Origin: Caulobacteraceae bacterium
Lineage (GTDB): Bacteria > Pseudomonadota > Alphaproteobacteria > Caulobacterales > Caulobacteraceae
NCBI GenBank assembly: GCA_019747095.1
Contig: JAIERG010000034.1
Span: forward strand, 1 to 33,348
Length of the DNA: 33,348 nucleotides
Direction of reading: 5' to 3'
A program made the position numbers and the translations under genes. The notes beneath the pieces are model-generated. The model worked only from the letters and a program-made list of their open reading frames with translations. It was not told where the DNA came from and did not search any database. Below, in pieces: positions 6,926 to 15,119 of the stretch (its first letter is position 1; each line of letters starts with the position of its first letter).

Positions 6926-7864
6926 TCAGGCGGCTTCAGCTATCTCCATCGCAGCCGCCCGCTGCTCCGCCCAGGGAATGAGCGTCGCCCGCGGCCAGGC
7001 GACCAGCCAGGAACGCGGCAGGTATTCGCCGCTTTCGATCAGGGCCTTTCTCGTCGGCGAACTGGTCGCCGCCCGCTCGGTGTGAATCTCGCCCGGACCC
7101 TGATGGATGATAAAGGCCCCGCCCTTCAGCGGATTGAGTCTCAGATAGGCCAGCCGCGGGCTGATCGTCTCCAGCGGCGGATCGTAGAACCAGCTCGAAC
7201 CGATCATGCCCGCCAGCTCCGGCCGCGTCCGGCAAATCGCCGCCGCTGTGGCCCAGGCGCGGTCCCAGCCCGCCTCGTTGAAGTCTTCCAGTTGCCGGCT
7301 CTCGGTGTGCACCTCCAGCCAGGGCTTCTTCCATCCCTGGGCGCGCACGTAAGAGATCAGCTGGCTCCAGCCATAGCCGTCGCGACCATTCCGCACGACC
7401 TGCCCAGGTCCCATGGGCGAAGAGAGGTCGATCGTCTGGGTCCGCGCGCCCGGGACGCTGAGCACCAGCGCCATCCGGACATCCTTTGCCCAATGATCGC
7501 GGTCATAGGGCGCGTTGGCTTCGGCCGCAGCGGTCAGGAACTCGGCCATCTTGTCGAGCCAGTAGGGATAGAGCTCCATCACCTCGCCGGGTAGCGCCGC
7601 CCGCTTGGCCCGCCCCGGCAGCTCGAGCGCCCAGGTAGCGACCAGCGCCCGGCGCATGGCGTCGGTGGCATCTTCGCCCAGTGCGCGGTCCGCCGCATGG
7701 CTGGGCAGGTCGAAGTTCCAGTGGGGCGCAGACGCCACGGCGGGATCGACGGCCTCGACGGAGGCGATGTCGACACGCGCCCGTTCATCGGGTGTCAGAC
7801 GGGCGCGAACGGCGTTGAACGCCGCGATCTGGGATTTCGTGAGCGTTTCCATGCCAGGGAGCAT
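6926..7864 (-). CDS. Hypothetical protein, unknown function
   Basis: About 312 residues. I do not recognise the family. It is soluble, with no signal peptide or membrane segment, and rich in Trp and aromatic residues, for example GYGWSQLISYVRAQGWKKPW and SSWFYDPPLETISPRLAYLR. It ends in an Ala-rich helix. Two starts are possible, ATG 7864 and ATG 7852 (METLTKSQ); neither has a clear ribosome site. It is the first gene of the host segment between the two tRNA-Thr islands, on the same strand as UPF0262, DUF2948 and murA, but separated from them by 57 bp. Codon use is like the core genes. Confidence 0.75.
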   Translation of the reverse strand: MLPGMETLTKSQIAAFNAVRARLTPDERARVDIASVEAVDPAVASAPHWNFDLPSHAADRALGEDATDAMRRALVATWALELPGRAKRAALPGEVMELYPYWLDKMAEFLTAAAEANAPYDRDHWAKDVRMALVLSVPGARTQTIDLSSPMGPGQVVRNGRDGYGWSQLISYVRAQGWKKPWLEVHTESRQLEDFNEAGWDRAWATAAAICRTRPELAGMIGSSWFYDPPLETISPRLAYLRLNPLKGGAFIIHQGPGEIHTERAATSSPTRKALIESGEYLPRSWLVAWPRATLIPWAEQRAAAMEIAEAA

Positions 7865-7921
7865 GGCACGCTCGAGTTAACGTCCCGTCTCGCCGAACGA
7901 CGGGCGCTCAACCGACGTCGC

Positions 7922-8386
7922 TTAGCCCCGGCGATAGAGCGCGCAGACCAGGGTGAACAAACGCCGCGCCGTCTCGTGGTCGATCCCGACCTTGCCGTCG
8001 AGCCGGGCCTTCAACAGCTCCGCGCCTTCGTTGTGCAGGCCGCGCCGTCCCATGTCGACGGCCTCAATCTGGCTCGGTGAGGAGCCACGCAAGGCCTCAT
8101 AGTAGCTGTCGCAGATCAACAGATAGTCCCGCAGCACCTGCTTCAGCGGGGTGAGCGAAAGGGCGTAAGTCCGCGCAAAGTCGACGCCGGTGATGTCAAA
8201 CACAAGCCGATTGTCCTGTAGCGACAGCTTCAGGCCGTAGGGGCCGGCATCGGCTCCCTCGGGAGCGAAGGCGTTCTTCTCGACCAGGTCGAAGATGGCA
8301 ACGCGCCGCTCATGCTCGATCTCCGCCGTCGCCGACGGCAACGTCGCCTCATCCAGCTCGACAGACGCCAGTCGCTGATCCGTCAT
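7922..8386 (-). CDS. UPF0262 family protein
   Basis: A 154-residue protein of the alphaproteobacterial UPF0262 family: RVAIFDLVEKNAF near the N-terminus, then GPYGLKLSLQDNRLVFDI, then LKQVLRDYLLICDSYYEAL, DMGRRGLHNEGAELL and a C-terminal DHETARRLFTLVCALYRRG. No catalytic role is known. Its ATG at 8386 overlaps the DUF2948 stop by four bases, so the two are translationally coupled. The frame is open upstream, but that part is a shadow of DUF2948. Confidence 0.88.
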   Translation of the reverse strand: MTDQRLASVELDEATLPSATAEIEHERRVAIFDLVEKNAFAPEGADAGPYGLKLSLQDNRLVFDITGVDFARTYALSLTPLKQVLRDYLLICDSYYEALRGSSPSQIEAVDMGRRGLHNEGAELLKARLDGKVGIDHETARRLFTLVCALYRRG

Positions 8387-8886
8387 GGCGTCTCGCCGTC
8401 CAGGTGGGTGGGGGCCACGCGCGCCTGCCAGCGTTCCGACAGGTCGGCCACAACAGCGTCCAGGCACTCGACATCGACGCGCAGGTCGCCGCCGCCGGCG
8501 AACATCAGGATGACCTTGCCGCCCGGCGGCTCGCCCTCGACGAAGTGGATGGCCAGCAGCTCCAGCGGCGCGTCGGGAAGGCGGGGCAGGCCCCGGCTCT
8601 TGACCGCCTCGACGTCGCCGAACTGCATGGCCGCCCGCACCCAGGTGCCGCCGCACTCCCAACAGAAGCGGGACAGCTCGATTGTCAGGCGGCGCGCGCC
8701 CTTTTCCCAGACAATGTCGGCTGGCCGCAGGATGGCGTCCTGGAGGGCCGCGGAGATGATGGCCAGGTCCTCACCGTCTTCCGCCAAAAGGCGCAGGGGT
8801 GCGCTTGATCCGCCCGACGCCTTGCGGATCGCCTCGCCCTCCTCCGCGCTGATCGGACGGGTCGCCAGATCGTCAGTGGTCATCAT
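8383..8886 (-). CDS. DUF2948 family protein
   Basis: A 167-residue protein with the DUF2948 pattern: [20 protein letters not shown] near residue 29, [20 protein letters not shown], a short region around RFCWECGG, and a conserved end [19 protein letters not shown]. Function unknown. It overlaps the end of murA by 14 bp if ATG 8886 is used (11 bp with ATG 8883), and is coupled to UPF0262. In relatives hisD often sits in this cluster, as I recall; it is absent here. Confidence 0.85.
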   Translation of the reverse strand: MMTTDDLATRPISAEEGEAIRKASGGSSAPLRLLAEDGEDLAIISAALQDAILRPADIVWEKGARRLTIELSRFCWECGGTWVRAAMQFGDVEAVKSRGLPRLPDAPLELLAIHFVEGEPPGGKVILMFAGGGDLRVDVECLDAVVADLSERWQARVAPTHLDGETP

Positions 8887-10177
8887 CCGGTCCTTCGACG
8901 GGCGGGCCCTTCACCCGGCGGATGTCGGCACCACAAGCTCCGAGTTTCTCTTCCAGACGCTCAAAGCCCCGGTCCAGATGATAGACCCGGCCGATCGTGG
9001 TTTCGCCCTCGGCGACCAGACCGGCGATCACGAGACTGACCGAAGCGCGCAGGTCGGTCGCCATGACCGGTGCGCCCTTCAGCTTCTCGACGCCCGTCAC
9101 GTGCGCCTCGCCGGCGTGGACCGAGATGTCGGCGCCCAGGCGGCCGAGCTCCGGCGCGTGCATGAACCGATTCTCGAAGATGTTCTCGTGGATGACGCTG
9201 ACGCCGTCAGCCGTCGTCATCAGGGTCATGAACTGGGCCTGCAGGTCGGTGGCGAAGCCCGGGTAGACCTCGGTTGCCACATTGACCGCCTTTAGTCGTC
9301 TGCCTGGATCCCGACGGACGATCACTCCATCAGCTGTTGGCGCAACCTCGACACCGGCCTCGACCAGCTTTTCGGTCAGGGCCTCGATCAGCTCGGGGCG
9401 AGAGCGCGTGAGCCGCACTTCACCACCTGCCATGGCGGCGGCGCAGGCATAGGAGCCCATCTCGATCCGATCAGGGATGACCGACCACTCGCCACCGTTC
9501 AGCGACCTCACGCCGTGGATGGTCAAGGTATCCGTGTCGATGCCCTCGATCCGGGCACCCATCATGACGAGGCAGCGAGCCAGATCGCCGATCTCGGGCT
9601 CGCGAGCCGCCCGTCTGAGCACCGTCGTGCCCTCGGCCAAGACGGCGGCCATCAGGGTGTGCTCGGTGGCCCCGACCGACACGAAAGGAAACTCGATCTC
9701 CGCCCCGCGCAGACCCTTTGGGGCCGTGGCGGAGACATAGCCCTCCTCCAGCTCAATCGCGGCGCCCAGCCGCGTCAGGGCGTCGATGTGCAGGTCAACG
9801 GGACGTGCCCCTATGGTGCAGCCGCCCGGAAGCGAAACCTTGGCGTGGCCCGTGCGGGCCAACAGCGGCCCCAGCACGTTAAAGCTGGCCCGCATCTGGC
9901 GGACCAGATCATAGGGGGCGAAGGTCGAGGTCAGGTTCGCGGCGTGGAACAGCGTCTGCTGGTCCGCACCTTCCCCGCTCTCGGTCACCTCCACGCCAAA
10001 CGACCGCAGCAGTTTGCCGAGGAAGCGCGTGTCCGCCAGCCGCGGCATATTGGTCAGGCGCAGCGGCTGATCGGTCAGGATGGCGGCCGCCATCAGCTTG
10101 ATGGCCGAGTTCTTCGCCCCCGAGACCGGGATGTCCCCGTGAAGGGGGCCGTTGCCGTGAACCGTGATGCTGTCCAT
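8873..10177 (-). CDS. murA: UDP-N-acetylglucosamine 1-carboxyvinyltransferase (MurA)
   Basis: The cytoplasmic enzyme for the first committed step of peptidoglycan synthesis, transferring enolpyruvate from PEP to UDP-GlcNAc. K22 and N23 lie in GAKNS. The PEP-binding Cys is C120 in [15 protein letters not shown], the fosfomycin target. [13 protein letters not shown] carries the catalytic Asp region. At 434 residues it has slightly more than the usual length. It is first in a minus-strand run murA, DUF2948, UPF0262 with overlaps at each junction. Confidence 0.97.
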   Translation of the reverse strand: MDSITVHGNGPLHGDIPVSGAKNSAIKLMAAAILTDQPLRLTNMPRLADTRFLGKLLRSFGVEVTESGEGADQQTLFHAANLTSTFAPYDLVRQMRASFNVLGPLLARTGHAKVSLPGGCTIGARPVDLHIDALTRLGAAIELEEGYVSATAPKGLRGAEIEFPFVSVGATEHTLMAAVLAEGTTVLRRAAREPEIGDLARCLVMMGARIEGIDTDTLTIHGVRSLNGGEWSVIPDRIEMGSYACAAAMAGGEVRLTRSRPELIEALTEKLVEAGVEVAPTADGVIVRRDPGRRLKAVNVATEVYPGFATDLQAQFMTLMTTADGVSVIHENIFENRFMHAPELGRLGADISVHAGEAHVTGVEKLKGAPVMATDLRASVSLVIAGLVAEGETTIGRVYHLDRGFERLEEKLGACGADIRRVKGPPVEGPDDDH

Positions 10178-10281
10178 GTCGTCCTTGAAGCCGCAAGGAT
10201 CGACCGTCCCGGCGAGCCGGCTATCTAGCCCGGGCGCGCCGTATTGCGAAAGGCCCAGCTGAGGTCACGTTCCGTGACGGA

Positions 10282-10446
10282 TCAGTTCCCAACTCGCGGC
10301 GGGCGCGGCGTCTTTCGCCGACGCAGGTTGTCGCGCAGGGCCTTGGCGAGGCGCGCGGCGCGGTCCGCCTTGGCCTGCTGCTCGGGCGTCTTTGGCTTGG
10401 GCGACGGCGTCGGTTCGGCGGTGGGCGTCTCGGGCAGCTCGGTCAT
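10282..10446 (-). CDS. Small basic protein upstream of murA (54 aa)
   Basis: Reading the minus strand from ATG 10446 gives 54 residues: an acidic, Pro/Thr-rich N-terminus (MTELPETPTAEPTPSPKPKT), then a charged helix with ADRAARLAKALRDNLRRRK and a short basic tail. This layout matches small proteins I associate with Caulobacterales next to murA; the helical DNLRRRK part suggests nucleic acid or ribosome contact, but that is inference. The murA start is about 105 bp downstream on the same strand. Confidence 0.6.
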   Translation of the reverse strand: MTELPETPTAEPTPSPKPKTPEQQAKADRAARLAKALRDNLRRRKTPRPPRVGN

Positions 10447-10533
10447 GAGTCCATGAGAGACCGCGAAAACTTTCCGGGCAAGGGGCTTCCCCCCTGCGGG
10501 TTCAATGGCTATACGGCCGCTTCCTCAGATTTC

Positions 10534-10610
<77 letters not shown>

Positions 10611-10623
10611 TAAAGCCTTGTGT

Positions 10624-10645
10624 GGCGGGGGTTTCGGCCCCCGCC
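10624..10645 (+). terminator. Hairpin after tRNA-Thr(GGU), element-derived
   Basis: GGCGGGGG (10624-10631) pairs with CCCCCGCC (10638-10645) around TTTCGG. There is no T run, so it may be a weak terminator or a 3' end processing signal. It lies inside the element and takes the place of the host terminator now found after attR. Confidence 0.45.
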
Positions 10646-10699
10646 CGCATCCCTCTCCCCATCGCTACAATGCGAACGAACCGGGTTCGTCTCCGCTCA

Positions 10700-10721
10700 A
10701 ATCCGGGGAGAATCCGGGGAG
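10700..10721 (+). repeat. Left arm-type repeats (AATCCGGGGAG x2)
   Basis: AATCCGGGGAG occurs twice in tandem at 10700-10710 and 10711-10721, and AATCCGGGGAC at 20576-20586 near the other end. They lie 60-90 bp inside the att cores, as arm-type integrase sites do. The last bases also precede the GTG start at 10723. Confidence 0.45.
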
Positions 10722-10722
10722 C

Positions 10723-11013
10723 GTGTTCGCGCCTCGTTCACGCGCAAACGAAAACCCCGCCAGCGTTGCAGCGCTGCGCGGGGTCCGTGAAGGCTTTGCA
10801 GATAGGTCGAAACCGCAGTCTTCCTACTCCCGAAACGGACAGCTCGCAACCGACCGGCTTCGCCAGCTCGCCCGCGATCTGAGGCGTTCGCCAGACGCCT
10901 TTCGAGCCGACCCAGGCCGCCTCCTAGAGATCAGGGAGGAGATCGCCGACGAGGTTCTCCGCATTGCCCGGCGCATCGATCAAAGCGGCTGCACGGCGAG
11001 GGTCGCCGCATGA
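10723..11013 (+). CDS. Small hypothetical protein, first gene of the element
   Basis: The start is uncertain. The frame is open from inside the tRNA and has no ATG; GTG 10723 gives 96 residues. The C-terminal half is clearly protein-like: QLARDLRRSPDAFRADPGRL followed by a helix EIREEIADEVLRIARRID. The stop overlaps the ATG of the replication-initiator-like gene (ATGA), which supports a real, coupled gene. No family is recognised. Its place before the replication gene suggests a regulatory or replication accessory role. A start further upstream would include the 10676 palindrome, read there as NEPGS. Confidence 0.5.
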   Translation: MFAPRSRANENPASVAALRGVREGFADRSKPQSSYSRNGQLATDRLRQLARDLRRSPDAFRADPGRLLEIREEIADEVLRIARRIDQSGCTARVAA

Positions 11014-11804
11014 GCCGCCTGGTCCAATGTCAGGAAGATCTAGCGTCCTACACCGCTTGGCAGGCGTCTAAGTTCAAGTGGCATGAGACGGTTGTCCAGG
11101 ACACCTCTCTGACCAATCTCGCCGTCCGCGTTGCCGGTCTCCTCTTGCACGACTTTAACTTCGAGAGAGGCTTCGCCTGGCGCTCTCAATCGAGCATCGC
11201 CGAGACGCTCAAGATTGAGGTCAGGTCAGTCCGGCGAGCGATCGCCGAGCTGGTCAAGGCGGGCCACCTGTCTGTGAAGGTGTCTAGAGGGCGAGGGCAT
11301 TCAAACGAGTGCTCTTTCGTCGCGCCAAAAGAGGCCAGCGAACCCGGTTCGCGTGCGCCAGAAAAGCGGACGCCAGAGTCCGGTGTTCCGGTTTTGGCCG
11401 CTTCAGAAAAGCGGACAATGGCGTCCGTAAAAGCGGACAGTGGCGTCCCCCCATACCTGGAAGAAACCTCTAATCCCCCCTACCCCCCGAAACGCGAAGC
11501 GAAGCGAGGGCAGGCCAAGAGCCCGACCAGTGGCCTTGTTCGGAACGCTCCACTGTTCCTCGACCGTAAGGTTCGCCAGACCTTCGCCTCAGCTTACGGA
11601 GAACCCGCCGCAGTCAGCTGGCTCGACCCCTGTCGATGGGATTCGGTCAACCGCCTAGTGGTGACGGACAGCCCCACGAAACGAGACAAGCTTCGCGGCG
11701 ACTACCGCAAGGCGCTCGCCGAGATGGGAGTGGGCGTCAGCTTGGACGTGACCAGGTTCGGGCAGCTGCCGTGCCCGAGGTTCTCCGACAGGATCGCAGC
11801 GTGA
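11010..11804 (+). CDS. Replication-initiator-like winged-helix protein
   Basis: A 264-residue protein. Residues 35-103 form a winged-helix domain (SSIAETLKIEVRSVRRAIAE, then LVKAGHLSVKVSRGRGHSNE) like the N-terminal domain of phage replication initiators. The middle (105-165) is low-complexity, rich in Lys, Pro and Glu. The C-terminal 80 residues (TFASAYGEPAAVSWLDP onwards) resemble a DnaA/DnaT-like protein-contact domain. Three iteron-like repeats lie in the DNA that encodes the middle part, as the lambda origin lies inside gene O. I infer replication initiation for the element. It has ATGA coupling to the gene before and GTGA coupling to the one after. Confidence 0.65.
   Translation: MSRLVQCQEDLASYTAWQASKFKWHETVVQDTSLTNLAVRVAGLLLHDFNFERGFAWRSQSSIAETLKIEVRSVRRAIAELVKAGHLSVKVSRGRGHSNECSFVAPKEASEPGSRAPEKRTPESGVPVLAASEKRTMASVKADSGVPPYLEETSNPPYPPKREAKRGQAKSPTSGLVRNAPLFLDRKVRQTFASAYGEPAAVSWLDPCRWDSVNRLVVTDSPTKRDKLRGDYRKALAEMGVGVSLDVTRFGQLPCPRFSDRIAA
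11362..11448 (+). other. Three iterons inside the initiator gene; candidate replication origin
   Basis: The consensus AAAAGCGGAC-N6-GTCC occurs at 11362-11381, 11407-11426 and 11429-11448. Copies two and three share 19 of 20 bases. Start-to-start distances are 45 and 22 bp, close to multiples of two helical turns. A fourth AAAAGCGGAC without GTCC lies at 14576-14585. An origin embedded in the initiator gene is known from lambdoid phages; the role here is inferred. Confidence 0.6.
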
Positions 11805-12640
11805 CCGGACGTGTATACAACACCGCCAGATGGAAGCGGCTGCGCGCGCTGAAGCTGTCCATCCAGCCCTTGTGCGAGCCTTGCTCGCGCCGAGGGCGAC
11901 TGGTCCAAGCCAGGCACGTTGACCACGTCGTCAGCATCGCGAGCGGCGGTGACCCGTTCCCTCCGCTCTCTGACCTCATGTCCATGTGCGCGTCGTGTCA
12001 CTCGATCAAGACCAACGCCAAGGATCGCGCGGGCGGGAAGGGCGTCTCGGCCAAGGGCTGTGACAGCGACGGACTGCCCTTTGACCCGGCACACCCGTTC
12101 CTGAACCGCGAGGCTCACCGCGCCACCCTGGTCTGCGGGCCGCCCGGCGCGGGCAAGACGACCTACGTCCACCGTCACCGGAAGTCAGGCGACCTGGTCG
12201 TCGACTTCGACGCTCTGGCCATCGCCATTTCAGGCGAGACGTCCTTGAAACGCGCCAGCCCGGCCGAGCTGATCCCCTTCATCTGCGAGGCCAGAGACGC
12301 CCTGATCGCTCGCCTTCGACGTCGCCACGACCTTAGGCACGCGTGGGTCATTGTCGCTGCCCCCAAGCGAGCCGATCGGCATCCATTGGCCGAGTCGATC
12401 GATGCGCGCGTCGTCATGCTCGACGTTGATCCTGACGAATGTGAGCGCCGCATCCTCGGCGATCAAAGGCGCGACGGTTGTCGCGATCGGCACGTCGAAG
12501 CGGTCCGCGCGTGGTGGAATGAATACGAGCCCGAGCGGACCCATACCCCCCTCGAAGGACGAGAATCTGTCGCGAGGCAACCGGCGGGGACTAAGGGCAC
12601 GCAGTTAGTTCCGGTTTTGGCCCGGGATTGGGGCTTCTGA
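11801..12640 (+). CDS. HNH endonuclease fused to a P-loop NTPase
   Basis: A 279-residue two-domain protein. Residues 1-80 are an HNH nuclease: RWKRLRALKL, zinc Cys pairs C25/C28 and C63/C66, HVDHVV with H39, D41 and H42, and a CASCHSIKT end. Residues 105-260 are a P-loop kinase-like domain with Walker A GPPGAGKT at 113-120, VVDFDAL at 133-139 and a later VVMLDVDPDECERRI segment. HNH proteins beside terminases aid DNA cutting at cos in HK97-like phages; the P-loop part resembles small AAA or nucleotide-kinase proteins of alphaproteobacterial prophages. The start is the GTG overlapping the previous stop; the frame further upstream is a shadow. Terminase follows after one base. Confidence 0.85.
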   Translation: MTGRVYNTARWKRLRALKLSIQPLCEPCSRRGRLVQARHVDHVVSIASGGDPFPPLSDLMSMCASCHSIKTNAKDRAGGKGVSAKGCDSDGLPFDPAHPFLNREAHRATLVCGPPGAGKTTYVHRHRKSGDLVVDFDALAIAISGETSLKRASPAELIPFICEARDALIARLRRRHDLRHAWVIVAAPKRADRHPLAESIDARVVMLDVDPDECERRILGDQRRDGCRDRHVEAVRAWWNEYEPERTHTPLEGRESVARQPAGTKGTQLVPVLARDWGF

Positions 12641-12641
12641 G

Positions 12642-14300
12642 ATGGGGCTGAGGGGACCCGGCGCTAAATCGATCAAGGCCCCGGCCTCGGCCGAGGTGCT
12701 GACCCTCTTTCCGGAGGATCGGCCGCCCTCGGCGGTGGCCCAGGCGCACGCTTGGGAGGCGGAGGGCCTTAGCCGCGTCGAGCGGGTGGTGGCGTTCCTG
12801 GAATCGCTGCCGATCACGTCGGGCGTGCTGGCGGGCGAGGCGTTCGAGGTTCGCCCGTGGCAGCGCGAGTTTCTGGAGGCGGTCTACGGCCTGGACGAGA
12901 TGGAAGGCCGCCCGGTCCGCACGGCAGTCCTGTCGATGGCCCGCAAGAACGGCAAGAGCGGCCTCGCCGCCGGTCTGGCGCTCTGCCACCTTTGCGGACC
13001 TGAGGCCGAGGCGCGCGGTCAGGTGTTCTCGGCCGCGAACGATCGCAACCAAGCCTCGATCCTCTACGCCGAGATGGTCGCGATCATCGAGCGCACGCCG
13101 TGGATGACCGAGCGTCTCAGCATCCGCCGGCACGCGAAGGAGATCGATGATCTCGGAGGGACCGGGAGCGTCTACGCCGCCCTGTCGGCCGACGTCGGCA
13201 CAAAGCACGGCCTGTCGCCCTCTTTCGTCGTCTACGACGAATTGGGACAGGCCCCCAAGCGCGACCTTTTCGACGCGCTAGACACGGCGATGGGCGCGCG
13301 TGCGGAGCCGCTGATGCTGGTGATCAGCACCCAGGCCCCGGACGATCTCGCGCCCCTCAGCGAGCTGATCGACTATGGACAGCGCGTCCAGGCGGGCGAG
13401 ATCGAAGATCCATCGTTCCACCTGACCCTCTACGCCGCCCCGGCCGACGCCGACCCTTGGGACGAGGCCACCTGGTATCTGGCGAACCCTGCTCTCGGCG
13501 ACTTCCGGTCCAAGTCCGACGTGGCCCGCCAAGCGGCCCAGGCGCAGCGCATCCCGTCGAAAGAGGCGGCCTTCCGAAACCTGATCCTTAACCAGCGCGT
13601 CGCGGCCGAGACGCGGTTTCTGCCAATCAGCGAATGGCGGGCCTGCGGTGGCCTCCTGGACGATGACGCCCTTGTCGGCCGCCCCTGTTGGGCGGCCCTC
13701 GACCTTGCCGCTACGCGGGACCTGACGGCCCTTGTGCTGGTCTTTCCTGACGACGATGGCGGCCTGGTCGCGCGGTCGTTCTTCTACCTGCCGAGCGATG
13801 GCCTCGCCGAAAGGGCCGAGCGGGACCGCGTGCCCTACACCGTCTGGCGTGATCAGGGCGTTCTGACCGTCACGCCGGGCGCGACGACAGATCCCCGCTT
13901 TGTCGCCGCCGAGGTCGCGCGGTGCGCTGCTCGCTACGGCCTCCAGGCGCTGGCCTATGACCGCTGGAGGATTGAGACGTTCAAGATGGCGCTCGCCGAG
14001 GAAGGCGTGAGTGAGCTGGAGCTGATCCCGCATGGCCAGGGCTTCAAAGACATGGCCCCGGCAATTGATTTGCTCGAGCACGCCGTGGCCGAGCGCAGGC
14101 TAAACCACGGCAACAACCCCATGCTCACCTGGTGCATGAGCAACGCCGTGATCACGACGGACCCGGCCGGAAACCGTAAGCTTGACAAGGCCCGGTCTAA
14201 CGGCCGCATTGACGGCGCAGTCGCGCTGGCGATGGCGCTGCACGCCATGCAGATGAAGCCTGAGGAAGCGCCTTGGTCGCCGATGATCGAGTTCGGCTGA
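12642..14300 (+). CDS. Phage terminase large subunit (TerL)
   Basis: The 552-residue packaging motor and nuclease, Terminase_1/HK97 type. RPWQREFLEAVYG at 71-83 is the adenine-binding region, Walker A-like SMARKNGKSG spans 98-107, Walker B is VVYDE at 196-200, and the coupling motif LVISTQAP lies at 226-233. The nuclease domain shows D354 (ALDLAATRDLT), D440 (AYDRWR) and D524 (RIDGAVALAMA) as metal ligands. All motor and nuclease motifs are present, so it looks functional. The N-terminus MGLRGPGAK resembles the starts of other phage terminases. No small terminase is found next to it; the HNH fusion lies directly upstream. Confidence 0.95.
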   Translation: MGLRGPGAKSIKAPASAEVLTLFPEDRPPSAVAQAHAWEAEGLSRVERVVAFLESLPITSGVLAGEAFEVRPWQREFLEAVYGLDEMEGRPVRTAVLSMARKNGKSGLAAGLALCHLCGPEAEARGQVFSAANDRNQASILYAEMVAIIERTPWMTERLSIRRHAKEIDDLGGTGSVYAALSADVGTKHGLSPSFVVYDELGQAPKRDLFDALDTAMGARAEPLMLVISTQAPDDLAPLSELIDYGQRVQAGEIEDPSFHLTLYAAPADADPWDEATWYLANPALGDFRSKSDVARQAAQAQRIPSKEAAFRNLILNQRVAAETRFLPISEWRACGGLLDDDALVGRPCWAALDLAATRDLTALVLVFPDDDGGLVARSFFYLPSDGLAERAERDRVPYTVWRDQGVLTVTPGATTDPRFVAAEVARCAARYGLQALAYDRWRIETFKMALAEEGVSELELIPHGQGFKDMAPAIDLLEHAVAERRLNHGNNPMLTWCMSNAVITTDPAGNRKLDKARSNGRIDGAVALAMALHAMQMKPEEAPWSPMIEFG

Positions 14301-14317
14301 GGCGAACCGAGTTCGCC

Positions 14318-14557
14318 TTATTGGCCCGTCATCATGCGCATCACGCGCGAGCGGCTGACGTCAACGGCTGCATCTTCAAGCGCCTTCCGCATAAGCCGCC
14401 GCACTGCCTCCGGCCTTGACAACGGCTTGTTGGCGGCCTCGGCGCGCCACTGGTCGAGTGTCTCTAGCTGATCCGGCTGGAGTCGCACCCCCACAAGGGT
14501 TCCTGTGCCCGTCGCCGGGCGGCCTCGGGATTTTTTGTTATCGCCGCTTGACGTCAT
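14318..14557 (-). CDS. Ribbon-helix-helix (CopG-like) regulator
   Basis: A 79-residue protein: a basic N-terminus (KKSRGRPATGTG), the RHH strand TLVGVRLQPDQLETLDQW, then SRPEAVRRLMRKALEDA as the second helix region. ATG 14557 is chosen over the upstream start at 14626 because the family begins here. It is the only gene of the element on the minus strand, placed between the terminase and the small genes before the capsid. An inverted repeat spans its start codon. I infer an autoregulated repressor, possibly the switch of the element. Its end faces the terminase end across a palindrome. Confidence 0.75.
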   Translation of the reverse strand: MTSSGDNKKSRGRPATGTGTLVGVRLQPDQLETLDQWRAEAANKPLSRPEAVRRLMRKALEDAAVDVSRSRVMRMMTGQ

Positions 14558-14572
14558 GGTTAAAACGATAAC
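14537..14572. promoter_or_regulatory. Inverted repeat across the RHH start codon
   Basis: GTTATCG (14537-14543) and CGATAAC (14566-14572) are perfect inverted copies 22 bp apart that enclose the start codon at 14557. It may be the operator of the RHH protein. Confidence 0.45.
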
Positions 14573-14581
14573 ATAAAAAGC

Positions 14582-14616
14582 GGACCGGGCAAGCGCGCCA
14601 ACGCTTCGCCCGGTCC
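14582..14616. terminator. Strong 14 bp hairpin between RHH gene and small genes
   Basis: GGACCGGGCAAGCG (14582-14595) pairs with CGCTT-C-GCCCGGTCC (14602-14616), with one bulged base and a six-base loop. On the minus strand it is followed by GCTTTTT, so it could stop minus-strand transcription entering the RHH promoter region. On the plus strand it would be a leader hairpin of the gene at 14649. Confidence 0.5.
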
Positions 14617-14648
14617 TAAACCGCAACCGATCCTTGGGAGATCAGGTC

Positions 14649-14849
14649 ATGGCCTTTGACGCCAATAGCACAATCGTGCCCTTCCCGCCGCCCGTGCGTC
14701 GCATTCGACGCCGAGATACATTCGCCGAGCTGCCACCTCTCGGCGCGAACGTGGTTCGCTTCCCCGATCGCAGCGGCGAGATCGTTTGCTGGATGCCGGT
14801 GACGCGCCGCCTCCAGCGCGCCCTGGAAGCGTTGGGGCTAGCTCAATGA
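14649..14849 (+). CDS. Small hypothetical protein (66 aa)
   Basis: Starts MAFDANSTIVPFPPPVRRIR and continues with RFPDRSGEIVCWMPVTRRL and a short C-terminal helix RLQRALEALGLAQ. The ATG at 14649 is used; an in-frame ATG at 14634 is also possible. The stop overlaps the next start (ATGA), which supports a real gene. The family is unknown. Pro- and Arg-rich short proteins of this kind are common in alphaproteobacterial prophage operons, but I can give no function. Confidence 0.55.
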   Translation: MAFDANSTIVPFPPPVRRIRRRDTFAELPPLGANVVRFPDRSGEIVCWMPVTRRLQRALEALGLAQ

Positions 14850-15103
14850 CCGAGGAACATGACGACGACGTCCTGTGGGAGCGGATCGCTCTCACGATCG
14901 AGGTCTTCCACGGCGAGCGCGGGCTTGCGGTCGTTAAGGCGGCGCGTCTCGCCAAGATGAACCCGCACAACCTCCTCTCACTGGAGTTGGACGGACCCCA
15001 CGCGATCCAGACCTATCCTGTGCTCACCTTCGACGGGGTCGAACCGCGCGAGTCGTTCGTTTTCTCGCGCGAGGGCGGCTTCCGTCGCGTCGCTTTGGTT
15101 TAG
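14846..15103 (+). CDS. Small hypothetical protein (85 aa)
   Basis: An acidic start (MTEEHDDDVLWERIALTIEV), then a helix GERGLAVVKAARLAKMNPHN and a strand-rich end with YPVLTFDGVEPRESFVFSRE. The ATG overlaps the stop of the preceding small gene. The family is not recognised. It is followed by the ACTGTCTGT array, so it ends this short operon. It could be a packaging or helper-interaction protein, but nothing in the sequence shows this. Confidence 0.5.
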   Translation: MTEEHDDDVLWERIALTIEVFHGERGLAVVKAARLAKMNPHNLLSLELDGPHAIQTYPVLTFDGVEPRESFVFSREGGFRRVALV

Positions 15104-15119
15104 TGCGACGGTTTTGTGA

